Shown here piece by piece: positions 1-10,727 of a stretch of 64,000 nucleotides of DNA. Position numbers and translations under genes: made by a program. The first letter of the stretch is position 1. The number at the start of each line of letters is the position of its first letter. The notes beneath the pieces were generated by a model. It was not told where the DNA came from. It saw only the letters and a list, made by a program, of their open reading frames with translations, and ran no database searches. This stretch comes from Agrostemma githago. Taxonomy: Eukaryota > Streptophyta > Magnoliopsida > Caryophyllales > Caryophyllaceae. Where the stretch lies: the NCBI GenBank assembly GCA_958450325.1, contig OY288243.1, forward strand, positions 32,668,844 to 32,732,843, read 5' to 3'.

Positions 1-403
1 TAAAACATTTCAAGCCACCATATTCACCCACATCAGCACAACCACGTGGACAATACATGGCGCCTTGCTGGAACCTACTGCCAAGTCAGCATTTAGGGAC
101 GACAAGAGATACGAGAAGAAACCGGCAGCAAATCACAATAACTGGCAGCAGTTTTCTTATCTTAAACTGCCCTTCCCCACTCAGCCAACTTCTATTTCCC
201 CAACTTCTTTCCCACTCAGCCTCCTCTTCCCCTAAAACTGCACTCAGCCAGTAATTTCCTCTCTATTATTCCTAATTCTAATTACCTTGCTCCATGAATT
301 CCTCTCAAACTCTCCTATATCTCCTCCAAAATCAATGACAAAGAATGACGGACCACAAAACCGACGACCACGACGAAATATAACACGACGTTCACGTCTG
401 CTA
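1..403. other. Non-genic flank, nothing recognised
   Basis: This is low-complexity pyrimidine-rich plant DNA. A frame is open from about position 287 into the glycosyltransferase relic that follows, but its first 39 residues match nothing I know. I see no RNA gene, terminal repeat or promoter that I can support here. Confidence 0.5.
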
Positions 404-481
404 ATGGGTTGTAGTTATGTTCAGGGTTATGAATTTGTTGCCATTTTCGACGCTGATTTCCAACCCACTCCCGATTTCATT
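404..481 (+). pseudogene. CSLC-type glycosyltransferase fragment
   Basis: About 26 codons read MGCSYVQGYEFVAIFDADFQ followed by PTPDFI. This is the segment around the DAD metal-binding motif of family-2 glycosyltransferases, and it is closest in my memory to the plant CSLC (xyloglucan glucan synthase) group. Those are Golgi multi-pass enzymes of roughly 650-700 residues. Only this piece is present: the neighbouring conserved blocks, including the QxxRW motif, are absent, and the reading frame runs into unrelated sequence on both sides. It is a gene relic or captured fragment, not a functional gene. The related CSLA group shares the DADF motif and is the main alternative. The family call comes from recall; no alignment was run. 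Confidence 0.6.
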
Positions 482-2543
482 CCTCATGCGGACTGTCATC
501 CATTTCAAGGTATTTACTTGGCATTTTGAATCAGAGTTAGTCGTTTTGGGATAATCTGGATTAGTTGTTTTTGAAATGATGGGTGAAAGTTGATGTATGT
601 TGGACTATTATTTTCCATCAAAAAAGCAATCATGATTTGTCATAGTAGAAGTCTATTGATGTTAGTTTCAATTTGGAGAAATGTAGTTCATTCAAAGAGA
701 TTGATAGTACCATGATTGCGAATGTGGATCCACCTAGGAAAACTTTGCCACATGAGTTATGTTGTTCTCAAGTTTCAATTTTTTTATTTCATTTATTTAT
801 ACTTTTGGCTATGCAATTATTGATTATTTTACTCATTTCCATAATTTAGTTTGTTGCTTGACTTTGATATCATCCCAAGTTTTGAAATTTATGTTGACTG
901 TACGTGTTTGATTTATAACACAATGTAACTAAAATCCATAGTTGAAGTGCGTTTAATTTGATTCTCTGATATCGTATATGTTACGCTCTTTCTGTTGTTC
1001 GTAAATAGAAAAAGTTATTTTACAATGCAATAAATTTTCACTGTTCTTTACACAAGGCCACAATGATTATTCTCCATAGTTGGTTTTCAGTGTGGTTTTT
1101 CCCAAGCGCAGAACATTTTGTTATTTGAGATTAATTATAAATTCGGATATTTTCAATTAATTTCTGAGCTTTTTGCTATTTGCGTTTTATCATAAATCTC
1201 AATGTTTGTCATTTGGAATTAGTTGATGAGTTTAATCCATCATGTACATTGAAAGTTTTGACTTTTTGGGCCAGTACCCGGGTCTCATGAAATTGCATGT
1301 AGACAAAATGAGGTTTTGATTAATTTTGGCACTTTGCTTATTTTAATAAGTACATGTACAATTAATATAATCCATTGTCAGTACGCTAACAATCTGGCTA
1401 CTATTGTATATCTAATTTAGTGTTAAGAGTTTAATGGAGCATTTGCTTAAAGGACTGAGCTTAAGTGTTTGTGCAGGCCGCTCTGAGCGATACGGGAGTA
1501 CCATGAATTTAGGTCATTGCTGCTATTGCTAATTCTTCAAGTGATCAACTAGATATTGATGTCAGTGATGAAGAATTTCTACAGTTTGACACTTCTGTAG
1601 TGTCCTTATCATAATTACATTGACAATGGTTTCAAATTTTCTCCCCATTTATTTATTTATATCATGATCTTTATTTGAGTTTAGAGGTCAAAAGAGGTAA
1701 ATTTTGACACACTTTAGGTAAAATATAACTTTAATAAATGATGATATGAACGATTATTACTTTATCACTCATTTATGTTTTTTGTATTATAACCTCACAA
1801 AATCACCAATTTAAAAAAAAAACACAATGTGAAATGAATGTGAAAGCCGTGTTCTTCCTCTATTCTATTACAATTTGATAAGGAATTAAGGGTAGACTGA
1901 TAGACTGAGAAAGGTAGGAAAGTAAAGATTGAAATCTTGAGTTGGCGCTGAATTTTGTGCATATGATAGATAAATGAGAAATGTTGGGTTTGAATTTAAA
2001 CTGAATTTTGGAATAATCTATGTAGGGTCAATCGAAGATCTCGACTTTTTGAAGTAATGGGTAAGTTTTCACGGTTTTAAACAGCCAATTTTGATTAGTT
2101 GTTTGATTTGGTCACTTGGTTAGTCTTCATTTTGGATTAAGTTATCTGGGTTGTCTTTTAATTGTTGCTTTGTTGACAAAAATCTCATTTTTAATTGGTT
2201 TTCTTGGTGTACTTTTTTTATAGGGTTAGATGAGGGTTCTCACCCCTAAATTGATTGGTTTTGATTTAATTTTGAATTTATTCAATTTAAGGTGGAATAG
2301 TAATTTCTACATAATAAAATTGCCTCCTTTTTGATATTAGCCAGAGAGTTCTTATGTCCAATCTCTTCCAAAGTTTTGAACCTTTGGTACCTTTCTTCTC
2401 TCCATTCTTTGTCTTATTGAATTTGAGTTTTGTTTTATGTTAATTCATTTATTTGATTTATTAGTTGTTATCTACTACTCCACTTTGTATTTGAAAGGAT
2501 TTAACATTGATTTGATCTTGCGTATGATCTTTTATTTTGAAAG
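482..2543. other. AT-rich intergenic stretch
   Basis: About 2 kb of AT-rich sequence. I find no ORF of useful length, no terminal repeats and no RNA gene. A few GT/AG pairs could frame tiny exon-like segments (for example near 1480-1610), but none encodes a peptide I recognise. It could be old intron sequence between the two gene relics, or simply intergenic DNA. Confidence 0.4.
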
Positions 2544-2635
2544 GGTGGCTATCTGTTATTGTTGGTACGGATGGATCTGGGAAATCGTCTTTGATTGTCT
2601 CTATTCTCGGTGAGATGCATAGAGTCAGAGGAAAG
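2544..2635 (+). pseudogene. ABCC-type ABC transporter exon relic
   Basis: This 92-bp segment is bounded by an AG acceptor (2542-2543) and a GT donor (2636-2637). It reads WLSVIVGTDGSGKSSLIVSI, then LGEMHRVRGK. GTDGSGKSS is a Walker A (P-loop) motif. The LGEM-x-x-V-x-G continuation is typical of the first nucleotide-binding domain of plant ABCC (MRP) transporters, which export conjugates across vacuolar or plasma membranes. No other NBD exon (Q-loop, LSGGQ signature, Walker B) is recognisable in the next kilobase. It is therefore an isolated exon relic, left by gene decay or transposon capture. The third P-loop residue is Asp where family members often have Glu, Thr or Val. Confidence 0.55.
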
Positions 2636-3070
2636 GTAGGCTCATTTTTTTATCTCCTCTTATTCTACTTATAAATTTTGATTTTTTTTACGATGATCAA
2701 AGAAGTGAAGCCTAATTGAGGCTTACCGACTTTCTCAAATTGCTTTACCCGCTCCTTGATGGGAAATTGTTAGTGGTTGCTTATCAGCATTGATCACTGA
2801 TAGTTTAATGCATGGATAACCATCACCCAAAGGTGCCAATACACTACAAAAAGAAAATGTTAACATAATTAATCAGAAATTTAAAAACAAAATATTCACT
2901 TCGCTTGGGAACCTATATTTCATTTCAAATCGTCATTGTCAAATTAGAAAAAGTGAAATGATAAATTTTACAATGACATGCGTTAAGGTGTCATTTGGAA
3001 ATGAGCATTTTTGTGAAGGCCTTAGATTTGGTTGGATTTGACAAAATTCAAATTCACAAATTTACTTTGA
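2636..3070. other. AT-rich spacer
   Basis: Nothing beyond AT-rich non-coding sequence is recognised. No continuation of the ABC transporter domain is visible in any frame. Confidence 0.4.
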
Positions 3071-3593
3071 CTAGTGTAATACCCGTGAATATATTCACGG
3101 GTTGCTCGCTTGTATTTTCATAGACAGTACAATGAAGTGACAACTGAAATTAGATTATTCGTTAAGAGACCATAGGTTAGTTTAAGGGTTATTACGTATA
3201 CGGAAGTATGAAGAACATGTAGTAAGTATCTTGATGCTTTGATCTTGCACTTTCTACTCCGTAGGTGTGGGTATTTTACCGGTTCATTAGAGAAGAGATT
3301 TCACAGGTTGTCCATTTGTATTGATATTGAAGAAGAAATGAATTAAAGATTTATTTTAGATTATTCGTTCAGAGTCTGAAAGTTAGTTTATATTATTAAT
3401 AGGTGGACGAAAGTATGAACATCATAGAATAAAGTACGGTTGGTGTTCAATTATACAACAGAGTGTGGTCATCCATACGCGTGTTAATAGGTGTACGAAA
3501 GATAGAACTACTTTGGCTAACCCACTATATCAAAGATTTTATCATAATTCACTAAAGACAATATGGATGTTAATGAACTATATATATATATAT
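3071..3593 (-). mobile_element. Possible short non-autonomous Helitron
   Basis: On the minus strand a perfect 11-bp-arm hairpin (3081-3102, ACCCGTGAATA / TATTCACGGGT) is followed by ATTACA and then CTAG (3071-3074), with a T as the next host base. Helitron 3' ends have a hairpin about 10 bases before CTRR and insert between A and T, so this end fits well. A start is suggested by TCTATATATA at the high-coordinate edge (near 3593), which would give an element of about 520 bp without coding capacity. The 3' end is supported by sequence; the 5' end is a guess because the region is a TA repeat. Confidence 0.4.
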
Positions 3594-4057
3594 AGAGTCA
3601 AGATCCGGTGAGAACTACAACTCGTTGAGAACCGTGAGAACCTCAATAAAAACTCAATTATTATTTTTTTCGAAAATTTAGATGACTAATTTACCCTTAG
3701 CTTAATTTATTCAAATGTTTTATTAGGCATAACTAATCATATTTTATTAAAAATATTAAGAAAATTGTTATTTATTCACGAAAAGTTGAAAGGGTACACT
3801 GAAATGCAATTTAGGTACACTGAAAGTGCAATAAGGTACATCAAAAAAATTAGGTACACTAAAACGAGTATTAGGTACACTAAAATTATATGTTTCCGTT
3901 TTCGTCACTAAACAAGATTTTTTTTACCGAAAAATATGTTACCCACCCATTAAATTGTACGACGAATTCAAATATGTCATTAAATTTCAAAAAAAATAAT
4001 AATTTAATGGAGTTCTCAAGGTTCTCATCAAGTTGATGGTTCTCACATGATCTTAAA

Positions 4058-4060
<3 letters not shown>
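3594..4060. mobile_element. 467-bp TIR element (MITE-like)
   Basis: The left end begins AGAGTCAAGATCCGGTGAGA and the right end, read in reverse complement, begins AGATTTAAGATCATGTGAGA. Both continue with a second GAGAACC block, giving imperfect terminal inverted repeats of about 40 bp. The interior has five copies of a TAGGTACACT-like motif (about 3794-3887) and no ORF. Both ends abut TA dinucleotide repeats, so the target duplication cannot be read. A Mutator-type MITE is my best guess for the superfamily. Confidence 0.5.

Positions 4061-4104
<44 letters not shown>
4061..4104. repeat. (AT)n microsatellite
   Basis: An uninterrupted AT dinucleotide tract that separates the TIR element from the first base of the viral sequence. 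A shorter TA tract (11510-11522) marks the opposite end of the viral segment. Confidence 0.9.
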
Positions 4105-4105
<1 letters not shown>

Positions 4106-4107
<2 letters not shown>

Positions 4108-4545
4108 AATCTGCCGGATCTTTACTGACTTATGAACATAATAAGAAAGGTCGTATTACAAGTGATTGGGATTTTATCACAAAAATATTAAGTTTGAACT
4201 GTGAATAGGCAAATTAAACCAACCGGGGACAGCAAAAGCCGACGCCTACTAGGCAAATGGCAACGGTGCTTCCCTCAAAGGTCCCTAACGCCAGTTTAAA
4301 CTTAACGCAATATGTACCCTCACTAAACCCTCTTCTTTTATGTTGATAAGTAATAAAAACCAGTTAGTTGAAAACCTAACCATGGTCCAATAGTTAGTTT
4401 AATCAAGTCAAGACATAATTCAACAAAGGATTTAGCCTATAAGGCTCATCCTAACAATAAATAAATAAGAATAAAGTTAAAATAAAAATTAAAATAACTT
4501 ACAAACTTAATTTGTAGTCAGAAGATGAAGAACGCTTAGTAAACT
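4106..4545 (-). other. Viral leader/intergenic region
   Basis: Sequence downstream (minus sense) of the viral promoter and poly(A) signal. It fits the long non-coding leader of a pararetroviral pregenomic RNA. I did not find the usual tRNA-Met primer-binding motif (TGGTATCAGAGC-like), and the segment stops at the (AT)n tract, so the leader is probably incomplete. Confidence 0.45.
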
Positions 4546-4551
4546 TTTATT
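4546..4551 (-). terminator. Viral poly(A) signal AATAAA
   Basis: AATAAA on the minus strand lies 85-96 bases downstream of the TATA box. In pararetroviruses the poly(A) signal sits just downstream of the transcription start so that the terminally redundant RNA can form, and this spacing fits that arrangement. Confidence 0.55.
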
Positions 4552-4635
4552 GATAATAGGAGATTTTTTTACAATTGAAAGAGAGACTAAGAAGGATGGG
4601 AAAGAGTCGGCCTTCAAAGCATAAAAACGCATCCT

Positions 4636-4642
4636 TTTATAA
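4636..4642 (-). promoter_or_regulatory. Viral TATA box
   Basis: The minus strand reads GCTTATAAAAGGATG, a good plant TATA box, between the end of ORF2 and the leader. This is where the pregenomic RNA promoter lies in caulimovirids. The predicted start is about 30 bases on, near 4607. The second copy lacks this region because the duplicated block begins inside ORF2. Between the ORF2 stop and this box (4643-4981) there is no convincing coding sequence. Confidence 0.55.
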
Positions 4643-4981
4643 GCAAGGAGCGGGGGAAAACAACAAAATAAAAATAGTACAACGAATATTTAACAGTACA
4701 ACAACGAATATAAAACAGTGTATGTACTTATTAATACATTGAAAGCCTTTTGAAAGCCCATCTTTTAAAGGAAAGAACAAGTGTGCCATAGAACACACTA
4801 ATATTGGAAAAGCATCTTTACGTAACATCTTCACCAATGCTTCCAAATAATTGCATCTTTTTTCAAAGTTCTTCATAATTGTGTCTTTTGAAACACAAAA
4901 GGTAAGAATGTGCATTATTCCATTATAACTTCAATTAGATGAAGTTAGTGCACCTAACTATAATTTTAATAGCTCTTATTA

Positions 4982-6334
4982 TCACTTGAAACTATTTGCC
5001 AAGTCTTGAATAATCTGAGTATCATTCTCGATATTATCCTCTGGGTCTTGAGCGTCTTGTAAAATATTAAATTTATTTTTGCTGATTGATGTTATCGACA
5101 TTGCCATAGAAACATCACTCTTTTGTGATTTAACATCATTATTATCAGTCTTTTGAGCTATAGCTTTATGAGCTAAAGCTAAATAGTATTGGACAATCTC
5201 TTCTTCTGTTTTGTCCTGGACATCCATGGACTCACAAGGAGCACTATCTGAATGATTATCTTCATCATTGAGGTAGAGGATAGTATAACTATCAATTTTT
5301 TCTTGGATAAGGTCAAGGGTAGAACTACAATTTAGTTTCTTGGTGTCTTTATTTTCTCTGAGCATAGTATCCCAGAAGCGAGAATATGACTCTCTTTTTA
5401 GACAGAATAAATTTTCCTGGGTATAGCCCGTTTTTGGACTGAATTTCCATATCCAAGGAATAGAAAATTCAATAAAAAATTGCATTTGAATAAGTCCAGG
5501 AATATTATCCTCCGGAGCCTTTGGTATAATTTCTTTCCATTCATTATAAAGATCTTTAAATATTGGAGGTAATATTTCCTCTGAAGTTCCATAAAATTGC
5601 CACCATTTTATTAACCATGGCGGTATAACTTCGGTTATAACTTCTTGGCTAATTTTTATAAACCATGTATGACTTCTTTTATCATTCTCGTAAAGAAAAG
5701 TCTTATCGAAAGCTTAGATATAATCCCAATAATTGTAGTCAATACGAGATCCTTTGTTAATTAAGGATTTTGTGGTAAAAGGAGTGATTCCCCATTCTTC
5801 AATGGTAATAACCTCTCTAATAATAATTTTTGAAAAGTTATAAATTTCTGCGTCATTACCCGTGAAATGATTGATTTCACAACCATTTGATGAAAGTATA
5901 TTTTCATAAAAATTGCTATTTTTATATGACTCCATCATAAAATTATTTTTCATGAGGTATTTCTCACATAGACTCCAGGGCTGATTTTCCCGTTTTTTAT
6001 CGGACATGTTGAGAATGAGTATAATCCTTTCTTCTTGGTTTTTAAGCATTTTTTCTTTTTCGTCCATTGATTCTTTAACTATCTTTCTAAATGAAGGAGA
6101 GATTTTATCTTGTCCCTTTTGTTTCCAAAGTTGGAATTCTTCAAAATCTTCTTTCTTAATGATTTCATCATTAATATTTTTAGTTATAAGCTTTTTACTT
6201 CCATGCTGGATTAGGATATTACATGACCCAGGTTCTGAATCCCCTTTCTTTTTAGGGGAATACTTTCCTCTTCCTCTATTAGAGGAATAAGTGCCACGAC
6301 CACTGCCACGGTACATTCCTGAAAAATGTAACAT
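4982..6334 (-). pseudogene. Viral ORF2, function unknown, one stop
   Basis: The ORF opens with an ATG directly after the ORF1 stop and runs about 450 codons in one frame, interrupted by a single TAA at 5714-5716. The N-terminus is Gly/Arg-rich (GMYRGSGRGTY, then a basic KKK stretch). The middle has a charged helical part near residues 75-105. The C-terminal half is rich in Trp, with patterns such as IPWIW, and ends in acidic sequence. ORF2 proteins of similar size occur in florendoviruses without known function. The position also matches the transactivator of caulimoviruses, but I see no specific motif for that. The stop is a plausible C-to-T change. I do not recognise a catalytic domain. Confidence 0.6.
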
Positions 6335-7886
6335 TTAAACAGATAAATACTCCCTTGTTAAAAAATCTGGGAGATGATTTTCAGTACCTTTTTTTATAAA
6401 AAATATCAAAATCAAAAGGGGCTAAATGTGCTTGCCATCTGGCAAACATTTGTTTCGAAACATCATGCTTAAAATCTTTTTGAAACATAAATTTTGCGGA
6501 GCTGCAATCAGTTCTGATTATAAATTTTTGATTATATAAATCATTTTGAAATTTTAACACGCATCTAACTATTGCAAGAACTTCTTTTGCAACAGTCGCA
6601 TAATTGGATTGAGCAGAATTCCATTTTCCGGAATAGAATCTGACCAAATATTCCTTTTTATCCGTGGGATTAACTTGTTTAAGAATTCCTCCATAACCAA
6701 TGTCTGAAGCATCAGTTTCAACAATTTTATCCCAAAACGGATTTGCTAGCATAAGGCATGGCAAAGATATTACTTTGTTTTTAATTTTTCTGACAGCAAT
6801 AGTATGATCTTTAGACCATGCACCGGGATTCTTTTTTAATCTATCATAAAGGATGGCTGTATCTTTTGCTAGATCAGCATAATAAGGGGAAATATAGTTC
6901 AAACTTCCTAAAAATCTTTGAAGTTGAGTTTTATCCGTAATCTCGTCTGGAAATTTTGACCCAAACTCAATACTTCTATTTATAGGAATGATCTTTTCTT
7001 TTTCAATATTATGACCCAAAAACCTAATTTTGGTTTGGAATAAATTCATTTTAGGCTTGGATATAACTAAACCGTTTGAAATTACAATTTTTTTAAAAAT
7101 GTTAAGGTGTTTAAAATGTTCTTCTATGGTTTTAGAAAATACTAGAATATCATCGATATAGACAATAATAAAATTGCTATAGTCATTAAAAATATCGTTC
7201 ATAATTTTTTGAAATTCCGAAGGGGCATTTTTTAATCCAAATGGCATAACATGCCATTCATATTGACCAAATGGAACATTAAAAGCAGTTTTATATCTAT
7301 CTGTTGGGTTAATTTGAATCTGCCAATAACCAGATTTTAAATCAAATTTAGAAAATATGATTGCATCATATAAACGATCCAGTAAATCTTTTTTATTAGG
7401 TATAGGATACCTAATCCATTTTAAAACTTTGTTTAGAGGTTTATAGTTAATGACTAATCTAGGAACACCTCGTTCCTTCTCAGCATTTTTATTGACATAA
7501 AAAGCTGTACAAGACCATGGGGATTTAGATGGTCCTATAAGTTTTTTCTCTATAAGAGAATTTATTTCTTTTTTGCAAAAAGTCAAATATTCAGAATTCA
7601 TTTGACAAGGTCTTGCCTTTGTAGGAATATTTTCATCCTTAAAACCTTCTTCGTAAAGAAGGTCAACAATATGTTTTTTCCTACTCCAAAAAGCATTTGG
7701 GTGGTCATTACAAATATCTAATGAAAATTGATTTTCAATTTCTGAAATCTTTGTTTTAAGCTTAGGATTACTAAGTTTTTCATTCATAGTTAAAATATTA
7801 ACTTCGTGCTTTAAAAACCCTAATTGATTCTCTTTTAAAGATATTTGGTTATACATTTCATGTATAGTTTTAACAAAAGGTTTCAT
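6335..7886 (-). pseudogene. Viral ORF1, reverse transcriptase-RNase H
   Basis: Pararetroviral reverse transcriptase copies pregenomic RNA to DNA. Visible motifs are LVINYKPLN, FDLKSGYWQI, MPFGLKNAPSEFQ and the catalytic YIDD near residue 243. They are followed by the connection region and an RNase H domain with DASD near residue 395, AKE-x-LAI and TDC. A frameshift in an A-run near 6385-6393 cuts the main frame at 6381. The usual end of the RNase H domain and its TAA stop (6335-6337) are readable in another frame. The 5' edge overlaps the protease ORF by 17 bases in a different frame. That is either another indel or a native overlap. Confidence 0.85.
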
Positions 7887-10329
7887 AGGTTGCTATTAAC
7901 CTATTTTTATCTACACTTTGAAAAGGATAAATTTTATTAATAAAGGGTGTTCCAAGTATGATCGGAGTTGAAAGTTTATTTTTAACAAGTAAGAAACTCA
8001 AGGGGATACAAGTATCATTAACACAAATGTACGCTTTTGGAAGTTTAAACTGGATATCAAGTTTATCTCCACCTGCTTGAGATAAAGTGTGAGTAGTTTT
8101 TTCAAAATATCTGGTAGGAATTAATCCTTCTTGTATAACATTTAAATCAGCTCCAGTATCAATTAGAGCGGTAAATTCTTTAAAATATCGATCATCAATT
8201 CTAAGTAAGACTTTTACATACCATTTTTGGCCTGTAACAATTTCTAATGTTTGAAGAAATTTACTAGCCGTATTAGATTCATTAGGTAATTTATCCTCCC
8301 TTATATTAGTGGGTTGATTGTTATTCATGTTTTGACAATTTTTTAGAAAAGAAACATCATCATCATCATTATTAATGATGTTATTATTTTTAGAAAGTTC
8401 TTCTTGGAAAATAACTAGAGTTTCTAAATTGGAAATTCTTGTGTCATTATGTTTATTTTGAAATTTTAAATCTTTTATCTCAGATTTTAAAGTCTCCATT
8501 TCTTTTAAAATGTCATGTAAGGAAGTAGGATTTGAGTGTTTCCTTTTATTTTGGAGAAGTTTATAAACTTCGGACATGGTATATGGGTTTTTATCAGTGA
8601 CGATATCATCGTTTTTGTATTTATTCGTACTTTTGGAAGTACTGGGAATATTTTCAATAACTTTAGACCGTATTTCGGGGTCTTGGATTGTTTTTAACAA
8701 ATCTATCCATTGATCATTATCAAGGACATTAATATGATTCTCTTGGAATTGAGATATTAAATTATAAAATTCATCCTTATTAGGATTCTTACAAGATTTT
8801 CCCATACCACACGGTGTGCATTCTGAACTGGAGGATTCGGAATAATTTTCTAAATCATTATCAATGATTTTGATATTATCATTACTAGAATTACTTAGAC
8901 TTCCTTCAGTTTCACTATTAGAATCCATATTGTCTAAAAATAATTTTGCCAACTTATCTTTAAGATCGTCATCAATCTCCAAATTATTAATCTGTTTTTG
9001 AGTCCAGCAATTATTTGCCATGTGACCCTTTTTATTGCACTTAAAGCATCTTATTTGCTTAGAAGCGTTATAATCTTTTTTGCAATTCTTTTTATACTGT
9101 TGCCTCTGAAACTTCCTTTGGGATTTCCCCTCTAGATTTTTTCTAGAATACCTTTTTTTGTATCTATGGTAATTATCGTTTATGTTATTATTCCTCTTCT
9201 TTTTAGAAGAAGAAGTCATATCCATACCAAATTGTTCACAAAATTCACCTAGTTGATGTTTTTCCACTAAATTTTGATTTTTCAATTGTTGGTTCAGTTT
9301 TATCTCATTACAAAGGTTTAAACCTTCTTGGGTACAAACTTTTATTAGTTGACCATAATTGTAATCATCATAGTGAATAGAGGCTCCATTCCCTCTAAGA
9401 GTTTTTCTAACCCTTTCTGCAAATAAATGAGGTAGATCGTCAATAAATTTGGCCTTCCAATGAGGACTATTAGTCTCAGGTAATAACATAACTCTACTAA
9501 GAAATGTGTCTTTATACCACCTAAATTCAGTTAAAGTTTTACATCTTTGATTTTGTAATAGAGTCCTAGTAGACTCTTGATTATTAGCATATTGACCTGT
9601 AAAATGATCAACAATATTTATAACTAAAGTATAAACAGCTTGGTGAGAAGTAACACCATTCTCAATTTTAACAGTATTATATATACCAAGTTTCTCTTCT
9701 TCAGATAAGTAGTTGTCCCACCAACCTTTTAGTTGGCCAGTGAAACCTGCTACTATCATTTTAGCAACAGTGGTATCATCATTATTAGCATTCTTACAAA
9801 TAGTAGAATACATAAGCATTCTATGCACATGGTTATGAATTTGTTTTTCAGAATAACAATCTATATTCCATTCATAAATATGGGTTCCACTGTAACTGTT
9901 ATTAATATGATATTCTTGTTCTTCATGAAGAAGATCCATCGGCGAAGGTCTAGTGTTATAATAAAGAGTATTGATTGGTTTATCAAACCATTTATTCTTT
10001 CTGATAACATTAATATTGTCATCATTTTCTGGATTTAACTCATCATCCAGGGTCTTAATACTGAGACTAGCAACTTTATCAGCCAAAGTACTAATTAATT
10101 TTTCAGTCAATTCTTTTTCTTGATCTGTTTTGAATTTAAAATTCTTAATTTCAGGTGGATCCTGAATATTAGTTTGAATATTCAGAATTCTTGAAAATGA
10201 AGGTTTAAATTTTTCTATTTTATCCTGAACAAGGTTATTAATTAGATTAATGACTTTGTCAGTTTTTTTATGTAAATCCGCAATATGGTCACCAAGAATT
10301 TTTAAGTAAAGATTGGCATAATTATTCTG
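7870..10329 (-). pseudogene. Viral ORF1, capsid and aspartic protease
   Basis: The frame is open from just after a TAA (10330-10332) and has no usable ATG at its start, so it is an internal piece of a polyprotein. Capsid features are a Lys/Arg-rich stretch and then a CCHC zinc knuckle (CFKCNKKGHMANNC, about 9007-9048) that would bind viral RNA. An acidic Ser/Asn-rich region and a coiled-coil-like segment follow. The protease is a single retropepsin domain with LIDTGADLNVI near 8150 and ILGTPFI near its end. It would cleave the polyprotein during maturation. The TAA upstream is probably a nonsense change, because sequence of the same style continues above it in the same frame to about 10430. 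Confidence 0.75.
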
Positions 10330-10727
10330 TTAGATCAAGCTATTAAGATGATTAGTAGTAATTATAGCAACATCATTTTCAAATATTTTTGAAAGAGCTA
10401 TATAGCCGCATCCATCTAGTTTAAAGGATTGTAAAGGGGGTAAACTCCTTTGAGATCTTCACCATTTAAAAGTTTGAAATTTCTTTCAAGAACTGATAAA
10501 TAATTAGATAAATAAGTAGCACAATACCAAGGAACAAAATGTATGATTTCATTTTTTAAAATACAAAAATCATAAAATTCGTCTTGAAGAATTTGTTGTT
10601 GGCAATTATTAAAATTATGAAAAAACCAATCTCTAAATTTTTCCCATATAAGAGAATGGAATTCATTACTAATTATTTTTCTGATTTCTGAACCAGAAGT
10701 AAAGTCCAATAAAGGTGTATTAATCAT
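10330..10727 (-). pseudogene. Viral ORF1 linker, movement protein to capsid
   Basis: A 103-codon frame (10416-10727) begins inside the end of the movement-protein frame with an 8-base overlap and ends near a run of C residues (about 10437-10441). Beyond the run, sequence of the same style continues in the frame of the capsid ORF up to the TAA at 10330. I read this as one polyprotein region broken by a short indel in the C-run and by a stop. The peptide is rich in aromatic residues (WEKFRDWFF) and has no motif I can name. Confidence 0.5.

Noticed and set aside
4637..4915. 92-codon minus-strand ORF upstream of the viral TATA box
   Set aside because: It lies in the viral intergenic region, ends on the TATA box and has no recognisable motif. 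Probably chance.
6006..6290. Plus-strand ORFs opposite the viral genes (also 9733-10038, 10970-11194 and their duplicates)
   Set aside because: They mirror real minus-strand coding sequence and have no independent support.
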